Below, piece after piece: positions 23,845 to 28,403 of a DNA stretch of 28,403 nt. Source of the stretch: an uncultured Clostridia bacterium (GTDB lineage: Bacteria; Bacillota; Clostridia; Lachnospirales; Lachnospiraceae); NCBI GenBank assembly GCA_937888895.1, contig CALASV010000291.1:1-28403 (forward strand). Reading direction: 5' to 3'. Below the pieces are notes generated by a model, which did no database searches, was not told the DNA's origin, and worked only from the letters and a program-made list of their open reading frames with translations. Made by a program: the position numbers and the translations under genes. The stretch's first letter is position 1. The number at the start of each line of letters is the position of its first letter.

Positions 23845-25141
23845 ATGTTTAGAAACAAATCACTAGTAGCAATTACTAGTGTTTTTTTATGTTTAGCATT
23901 CTTAATGCCAAGTATCGCTTTGGCAGCAGGTAATGCAACTTCTGTAGTCGGTGTCGATGGTGTACCTAGTGCATCCTACTCAAGAGGTACAGGCGTAGAA
24001 TCAGAAGCAGAAGATATTCGACAAGCTTATGGTGTTGCCATTTTCCCTGTGACACTTCAGAATACTGTAATAGCAGGTAAGAATGGGATATTCAGAGGAA
24101 GAATCTGAGATAGCTGATACTTTAGATGGTATGAAGAAAACAAGGTGTATCGCATCTGCTGTAGATACTTACTTATTTAATGGTGATGTTGCCTTATTAG
24201 ATAAAACAGATGCTGCAAAAGCGATGGCGATTGTTTGTAATGGTATTATGATGAATGCAAGTGTAACTAAAAATAAACCATTAGTTTTAGCTGATTCTTT
24301 AGACCATTTGACAGGTTCTTCCTTTAGACAAACTTATTATAAGGTAGGAAATAGTTCCACATATCCTAACCAATCATCCTATACTTATAGTCCTGTGTAT
24401 ACAACATTGAAATCAAAGTCGGATTCTTGTACAGGAGAAGATAATTGTGTTTGGTGTCACTTTACACAGGCTACAGTAGACAATGTAAATAAGCAAGTGA
24501 TGACGACAGAAGAATTATATTCTATTTGGTCGAGTAATAAGTCTACTATGGATTCTTGTAAAACAAAGTTTATTGGTTTATGGTCAGAACCAGGTACTGG
24601 AGCAAAGTTGATACAGGAAGCTGTTGCTGTAATCGAGAATGCTTCATCAGATAAAGAAGTCTTTTTAGCAACGGCACAGTATTTGGATATTCTCTCTATG
24701 GTTATTTATTGTATCGACTCTACAGCAAGTTCCAGTAATATTTATAATAATGTGCTTTCAAATTATTTGAGTAACTTGAATTTTTATCCAGAGCTTGTAG
24801 GAGACCCTTCTATGGTATTCACTGGAATAGCGATAGTTCCTCTTATTTGTTGGGGAGCATTAGACGCAGGTGCATTGTATGCGTATTCTTTACATAGCGT
24901 TTATGCAAATCTGTTAGGTAGCAATGGTAATTTAACTAAGAATGTATTTCCAGGTGGTGGCATAGGTACAGGATTTCAGAATGCGATACAATGGCAAGAT
25001 GCTAAAGAAAAAAATGAAAAATTAATAACTTATGAAAGTAAATTACCTGTCAATATGAAAAGTCAAGGTTCACCATCAGCATTTACTACGATATGGCGAA
25101 AGTACTTTGAAAATAACTTCTCAAGTAAATCAACACCGTAA
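23845..25141 (+). pseudogene. Frameshifted secreted protein, unknown family
   Basis: The 5' part has a signal peptide (SLVAITSVFLCLAFLMPSIA, cleavage likely after ALA) and runs to a TGA at 24106-24108. From about 24083 the sense moves to the +1 frame, continuing MGYSEEESEIADTLDGMKKT to 25141. The shift lies around GGTAAGAATGGG (24076-24087). Together they would encode about 430 residues. The larger part contains CTGEDNCVWCHF and hydrophobic helices near 24650-24740 and 24820-24920, so it may be a secreted or wall-associated protein. AGAAAGGA precedes several ATGs; the one at 23845 is best spaced for the signal peptide, with those at 23833 and 23836 as alternatives. A sequencing error cannot be excluded. 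Confidence 0.65.
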
Positions 25142-25162
25142 TTTATAAATTTTTCAAGATAA

Positions 25163-25207
25163 AAAATAGCAACCATACACCGACCAAAGTTTATAAGTTG
25201 CTATTTT
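25163..25207. terminator. Terminator after the secreted-protein gene
   Basis: AAAATAGCAAC (25163-25173) pairs perfectly with GTTGCTATTTT (25197-25207) over a 23-nt loop, 21 bp after the stop. A-runs before and T-runs after would allow termination in both directions. Confidence 0.6.
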
Positions 25208-25318
25208 ATTGAATTTGAAACTATGTCCTAGTCATTTATATTTTATCTTATTTCAAGGACGATTTCAAGTCATTTTCCAATATTTATTTATAATTACATA
25301 AAGATAGTATGTGATGAT

Positions 25319-25708
25319 ATGGAAACTGTGGCTACACAAGAACCAGAGCAACTTATAACAAGAGAATCAAAATTAATCCAAGGGGAATTTATGGATTGTC
25401 CATAGGTCGAAAACAACAATTACCAAAAGTCTAATATTGCTACTTCTAAAAGTCGAGAAAATCAACCTCAAAAAGTCGTAGAAAACGACCTATATATGAA
25501 TAAGACTAATATTAATAAAAATAATAGGAATCATAATAATCTTATCTATCCTATCCATCATACAAATTATGTAATGGATTGTATGCAAAATGTAATAACA
25601 AAAATAGGAAATATTAAGGCTTACTTGATTACAGCACTATATAATGCTCCTAATACGATGAAGCATTACTATCAACAGGAAGTACAGTGGGATAGGTATG
25701 CTTGTTGA
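25319..25708 (+). pseudogene. Remnant of a DUF6017-type replication initiator
   Basis: The frame from 25406 to 25708 encodes residues typical of the C-terminus of replication-initiator proteins of Firmicutes mobile elements: an Asn/Ser/Lys-rich linker (KSRENQPQKVVENDLYMNKT) and then NIKAYLITALYNAPNTM, the DUF6017 signature. An in-frame TAG at 25403-25405 interrupts it. Upstream of this stop, a 28-codon open stretch starts at 25319. The N-terminal winged-helix part is not seen. It is a relic of a plasmid- or ICE-type replication gene. About 600 bp (25142-25803) contain only this remnant, a terminator and a promoter. Confidence 0.6.
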
Positions 25709-25726
25709 TTTTATATTATTAAACAG

Positions 25727-25755
25727 TTGACAATAAAGTAATAATCGCATAAAAT
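25727..25755 (+). promoter_or_regulatory. Promoter of the yefM-yoeB operon
   Basis: TTGACA (25727-25732) and TAAAAT (25750-25755) are 17 bp apart, about 50 bp before the ATG at 25804. No clear palindromic operator is visible between them and the gene. Confidence 0.65.
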
Positions 25756-25803
25756 AATAATACGAAAAACCATACGATTTTTTATATTAAAAGGAGGGAT
25801 GTT

Positions 25804-26058
25804 ATGTTAGCAGTAAAAAGTATGGATGTTAGAGAAAATTTCAAAACGTTATGTGATAAAGTTTTTCATGGAGAAACATTGATTATTTCAAGACCAAAAA
25901 ATGAAAATGTTGTAATGTTATCTGAAAAAGAGTATAACGAAATAATAAAAGCTAAAAAAAATGCAGAGTATCTTGCTATGTTAGATAAATCTATGGCAGA
26001 AGCTGAAGCAGGCGGATTTATTGTAAAAAACATCGCAGAATTGGAGAAATACGAATAA
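25804..26058 (+). CDS. yefM: Phd/YefM-family antitoxin
   Basis: An 84-residue antitoxin. The N-terminal DNA-binding domain has VRENFKTLCDKVFHGETLII and VVMLSEKEYNEI, the standard YefM pattern. The C-terminal half (residues 50-84) is acidic and should wrap the toxin. AAGGAGG lies 6 bp before the ATG. The stop codon is directly followed by the toxin's ATG (TAAATG), a typical arrangement. YefM represses its own promoter with YoeB as co-repressor in studied cases. The gene is complete. Confidence 0.9.
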   Translation: MLAVKSMDVRENFKTLCDKVFHGETLIISRPKNENVVMLSEKEYNEIIKAKKNAEYLAMLDKSMAEAEAGGFIVKNIAELEKYE

Positions 26059-26319
26059 ATGAATATAGTATTTACGCCTACTGCATGGAAACAATATACA
26101 GAATGGCAACAAGAAGATAAAAAAATGGTAAAACGTATCAATGACTTAATCAAAGATATTGAACGTAACGGATTATTAAAGGGAATCGGAAAACCTGAAC
26201 CATTAAAACATCGTAAAGCGTGTAGTAGACGTATTACAGATGAACACAGAATAACTTATAATATGGATGATAACCAAAATCTGATTATATATTCATGTAA
26301 ATATCATTATGAAGATTAA
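26059..26319 (+). CDS. yoeB: YoeB/Txe-family toxin
   Basis: An 86-residue toxin of the RelE superfamily. Family motifs are clear: WKQYTEWQQEDKKMVKRIN, then GIGKPEPLKH, SRRITDEHRITYN and a C-terminal CKYHYED with the catalytic His near residue 83. YoeB is a ribosome-dependent mRNA interferase held inactive by YefM. The region between PEPLKH and SRRI (RKAC) is a little shorter and less glycine-rich than usual, but the motifs on either side are intact. A terminator follows at 26348. Confidence 0.92.
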   Translation: MNIVFTPTAWKQYTEWQQEDKKMVKRINDLIKDIERNGLLKGIGKPEPLKHRKACSRRITDEHRITYNMDDNQNLIIYSCKYHYED

Positions 26320-26347
26320 AAATCATTTTTATTTATTTTACATTTTC

Positions 26348-26379
26348 AGCAGTTGTCAACTTGGCAACTGCTTTTTTTT
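26348..26379 (+). terminator. Rho-independent terminator after yoeB
   Basis: AGCAGTTG (26348-26355) pairs with CAACTGCT (26365-26372), directly followed by a run of eight T. It closes the toxin-antitoxin operon. Confidence 0.85.
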
Positions 26380-26432
26380 GTGGTAGTATAATAAGGGCAA
26401 ATTTTTTATGAAAAGGTTAGTGGAGGAGAACT

Positions 26433-26906
26433 ATGAAAGTAACAATTTATACAGATGGGTCTGCGAGAGGAAATCCCGATGGTCCGGGTGGCTACGGTAC
26501 GATTCTTCGTTATATAGATACAAAAGGGAACGAGCATATAAGAGAATACTCCCAAGGCTATAAAAAAACAACGAACAATCGGATGGAATTACTTGCTGCG
26601 ATTGTTGGTTTAGAAGCATTGACAAAGCCTTGTGAAGTTACTTTATATTCGGATTCCCAATATTTAATTAAAGCATTTAATAAACATTGGATAGATAGTT
26701 GGATAAAAAAAGGGTGGAAACGTGGAAAGAATGAACCAGTGAAAAATGTAGACTTATGGAAACGTTTGTTAAAAGCGAAAGAACCTCATCAAGTTACGTT
26801 TTGTTGGGTCAAGGGACATAACGGACATCCTGAAAATGAACGGTGTGATTTACTTGCTACTACGGCAGCAGATTCTGACAATTTATTAGATGACATAGAA
26901 GTTTAG
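26433..26906 (+). CDS. rnhA: Ribonuclease HI
   Basis: A 157-residue RNase HI that removes RNA from RNA-DNA hybrids in the cytoplasm. The catalytic residues are all visible: Asp 8 (YTDGSARGNP), Glu 52 (NNRMELLA), Asp 74 (YSDSQY) and Asp 139 (NERCDLLA), with His 129 in VKGHNGHPEN. GGAGGAG (26422-26428) precedes the ATG by 4 bp. A TATAAT box at 26387-26392, just after the yoeB terminator, may start its transcript. Length is normal. It is followed 18 bp later by mutS, so both may be one operon. It is probably host chromosome rather than the mobile element. Confidence 0.95.
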   Translation: MKVTIYTDGSARGNPDGPGGYGTILRYIDTKGNEHIREYSQGYKKTTNNRMELLAAIVGLEALTKPCEVTLYSDSQYLIKAFNKHWIDSWIKKGWKRGKNEPVKNVDLWKRLLKAKEPHQVTFCWVKGHNGHPENERCDLLATTAADSDNLLDDIEV

Positions 26907-26924
26907 AAAGCAGAGGAGAGAAAA

Positions 26925-28403
26925 ATGGCAGGATATACGCCAATGATGACACAATATTTAGAAATGAAAAAGCAATATAAAGACTGTATTTTGCTTTATC
27001 GTTTAGGGGATTTTTATGAACTATTTTTCGAAGATGCCATTGAAATCTCCAGAGAATTAGAATTGACATTAACAGGGAAAAATTGTGGTCAGGAAGAACG
27101 AGCTCCTATGTGTGGGATTCCTCATCATTCCTTGGACACTTACTTAAATCGTTTAATTAGCAAAGGCTATCGTGTTGCGATTTGTGAACAGGTAGAAGAC
27201 CCAAAAGCAGCAAAAGGAATAGTAAAACGAGAAGTTACTCGTATTGTAACACCAGGTACGAATTTAAGTCCACAGACAATGGAAGAAGCGAAAAATAACT
27301 ATTTAATGGGTATTGTCTTTTTTGATGGTTGTTATGGTATTTCTACGATAGATGTAACAACGGGCGATTACTATGTAACACAAGTAACCGAACCTCGTCA
27401 AGTAATGGATGAAATTATGAAATTTATGCCCGCAGAGTTGATTTATAATTCACCGTTAGAGATGAGTGAAATCGAATTAGATGATTTACATCAAAGATTA
27501 AATATTTCTTTACATGTATTAGCTGATTGGTATTTTGAAGAAGATACTTGTCAAATTGCATTGAAAGAGCATTTTAGTGTAAGTACGCTAGATGGACTTG
27601 GTTTAAAGGATTTTGATGTTGGTTGCTTGTCAGCAGGTGCTATTTTAAAATATTTATATGAAACACAAAAAAATTCATTAGCACACATTACAAGATTACA
27701 AACGTACCTTCCAGGAAGATATATGATTTTAGATAGTTCTACGAGAAGAAACTTAGAATTAACAGAAACATTACGTGAAAAACAAAAAAGAGGTTCTTTA
27801 TTATGGGTATTAGATAAAACAAAAACCGCGATGGGTGCAAGATTACTTCGTTCCTTCCTAGAACAACCATTAATCAATAAACGTGATATCGAACATCGTT
27901 TTGATGCGATTGAAGAATTAAATCAACATATCATTACAAGAGAAGAACTGAGAGAATATTTAGACGCTGTCTATGATTTAGAGCGTTTAATGGGAAAAAT
28001 AGCTTATAAATCAGCTACGCCAAAAGATTTCTTAGCTTTGAAAAGCTCTTTAAAAATGTTACCAGCGATTCGTTTATTACTAAGCGATTTTTCTTCTACT
28101 CTTTGGAAAGAAATTGTAGAGGATATTGATTTATTAGAAGATATCACAACATTAATTGAAGATGCCATTGATGAAGATGCCCCTCTTACGATTACAGAAG
28201 GTAATATTATAAAAAATGGATATAATGAAGAAGTAGACCATTTACGTTTAGCAAAAACAGAAGGAAAGCATTGTTCGGTATGTAAACAAGTATTAGTAGC
28301 ACAAAAAGAAGTGCCAGCGAAAGGACATACAGAAGTGATAGATAAAGCAGTAGAAGCAACATGTACAGCAAAAGGAAAAACAGAAGGAAAACATTGTTCA
28401 GTA
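26925..28403 (+). CDS. mutS: DNA mismatch repair protein MutS, 5' part, with chimeric end
   Basis: Opens after AGAGGAGAG with an MAGYTPMMTQYLEMKKQY start and stays open to the window edge. Domain I has the mismatch-contacting GDFYELF motif. PMCGIPHH, GYRVAICEQVEDP and KGIVKREVTRIVTPGT are standard MutS sequences. Domains II and III continue normally (LPGRYMILDSSTRRNLELTE, KTAMGARLLRSFLEQPL) to about residue 448 (NEEVDHLRLAKTEGK). MutS proteins then continue with a W-L-A-x-L-E-type segment and the ATPase. Here, after 28268, the frame encodes a Cys-rich repeat unrelated to MutS. As it stands the protein lacks the clamp end and ATPase domain. The MutS part is certain; the end is a chimera. Confidence 0.93.
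   Translation, partial: MAGYTPMMTQYLEMKKQYKDCILLYRLGDFYELFFEDAIEISRELELTLTGKNCGQEERAPMCGIPHHSLDTYLNRLISKGYRVAICEQVEDPKAAKGIVKREVTRIVTPGTNLSPQTMEEAKNNYLMGIVFFDGCYGISTIDVTTGDYYVTQVTEPRQVMDEIMKFMPAELIYNSPLEMSEIELDDLHQRLNISLHVLADWYFEEDTCQIALKEHFSVSTLDGLGLKDFDVGCLSAGAILKYLYETQKNSLAHITRLQTYLPGRYMILDSSTRRNLELTETLREKQKRGSLLWVLDKTKTAMGARLLRSFLEQPLINKRDIEHRFDAIEELNQHIITREELREYLDAVYDLERLMGKIAYKSATPKDFLALKSSLKMLPAIRLLLSDFSSTLWKEIVEDIDLLEDITTLIEDAIDEDAPLTITEGNIIKNGYNEEVDHLRLAKTEGKHCSVCKQVLVAQKEVPAKGHTEVIDKAVEATCTAKGKTEGKHCSV
28254..28403 (+). repeat. 41-residue Cys-rich surface-protein repeat, unit and start of next
   Basis: AAAACAGAAGGAAA at 28254-28267 recurs exactly 123 bp later at 28377. The flanking bases encode TEGKHCSVC at the first copy and the same residues, as far as they can be read, at the window end. 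The unit contains CSVC, LVAQKEVPAKGHTE and EATCTAKGKTEGK. This is the repeat of clostridial and Lachnospiraceae secreted cell-wall proteins, not of MutS. Confidence 0.8.

Overview
The window is AT-rich DNA from a Gram-positive anaerobe, most likely a Clostridia/Lachnospiraceae-type bacterium. The clues are strong AGGAGG-type ribosome sites, low-GC codon use, PrgI/VirB4-type transfer genes of clostridial integrative conjugative elements (ICEs), a DUF6017-type replication-initiator remnant, and clostridial-style secreted repeat proteins. The assignment is inferred from gene content; no rRNA or tRNA gene was seen.

Layout. (1) 75-7195 is a conjugative-transfer and cell-surface operon, all on +: a small topoisomerase-type zinc-ribbon protein, a PrgI-family membrane protein, an intact VirB4-type ATPase, then four exported or anchored proteins that share surface-repeat and beta-sandwich features. 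(2) 7260-11100 is a cargo block between two transfer operons. It holds a frameshifted DUF234-type ATPase, a promoter-to-terminator unit of about 190 nt that looks like a structured non-coding RNA built of tandem hairpin repeats (8838-9063), a minus-strand AAA-ATPase/PD-(D/E)XK protein, and a 59-bp repeat. (3) 11118-18863 is a second transfer operon: a membrane-anchored coiled-coil-like protein, an ArdC-like protein, an unknown acidic protein, a second and divergent VirB4-like ATPase whose Walker B lacks the catalytic Glu, and a 943-residue membrane protein with an extracellular Cys/His-rich domain. (4) 19090-20714 is a complete insertion sequence with matching inverted ends and a hairpin that can hide the transposase ribosome site. 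(5) 20858-25708 is a decaying accessory zone: an Rpn-like PD-(D/E)XK protein, an HTH fragment, a Phd-like/HicA-like toxin-antitoxin pair, a lipoprotein split by a stop codon, a frameshifted secreted protein and a replication-initiator remnant. (6) 25804-26319 is a YefM/YoeB toxin-antitoxin pair. (7) 26433-28403 is chromosomal-type DNA, rnhA and the start of mutS. The mutS frame changes abruptly, within a short stretch of shared sequence, into a Cys-rich 41-residue surface-protein repeat, so it is either a recombination or an assembly chimera.

How the parts fit. PrgI, VirB4, the large membrane protein and the second VirB4-like protein are the inner-membrane and energy parts of a type IV secretion system. 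The exported proteins probably form its surface or adhesion layer. The ArdC-like and topoisomerase-type proteins would handle transferred DNA. No relaxase, VirD4 coupling protein or integrase is in the window, so the element continues upstream or is incomplete. The most unusual item is the orphan repeat RNA at 8872-9063. Its two units carry compensating stem changes, and its three loops each have a perfect complement elsewhere in the RNA. It recalls type III antitoxin RNAs, but no toxin gene follows it.
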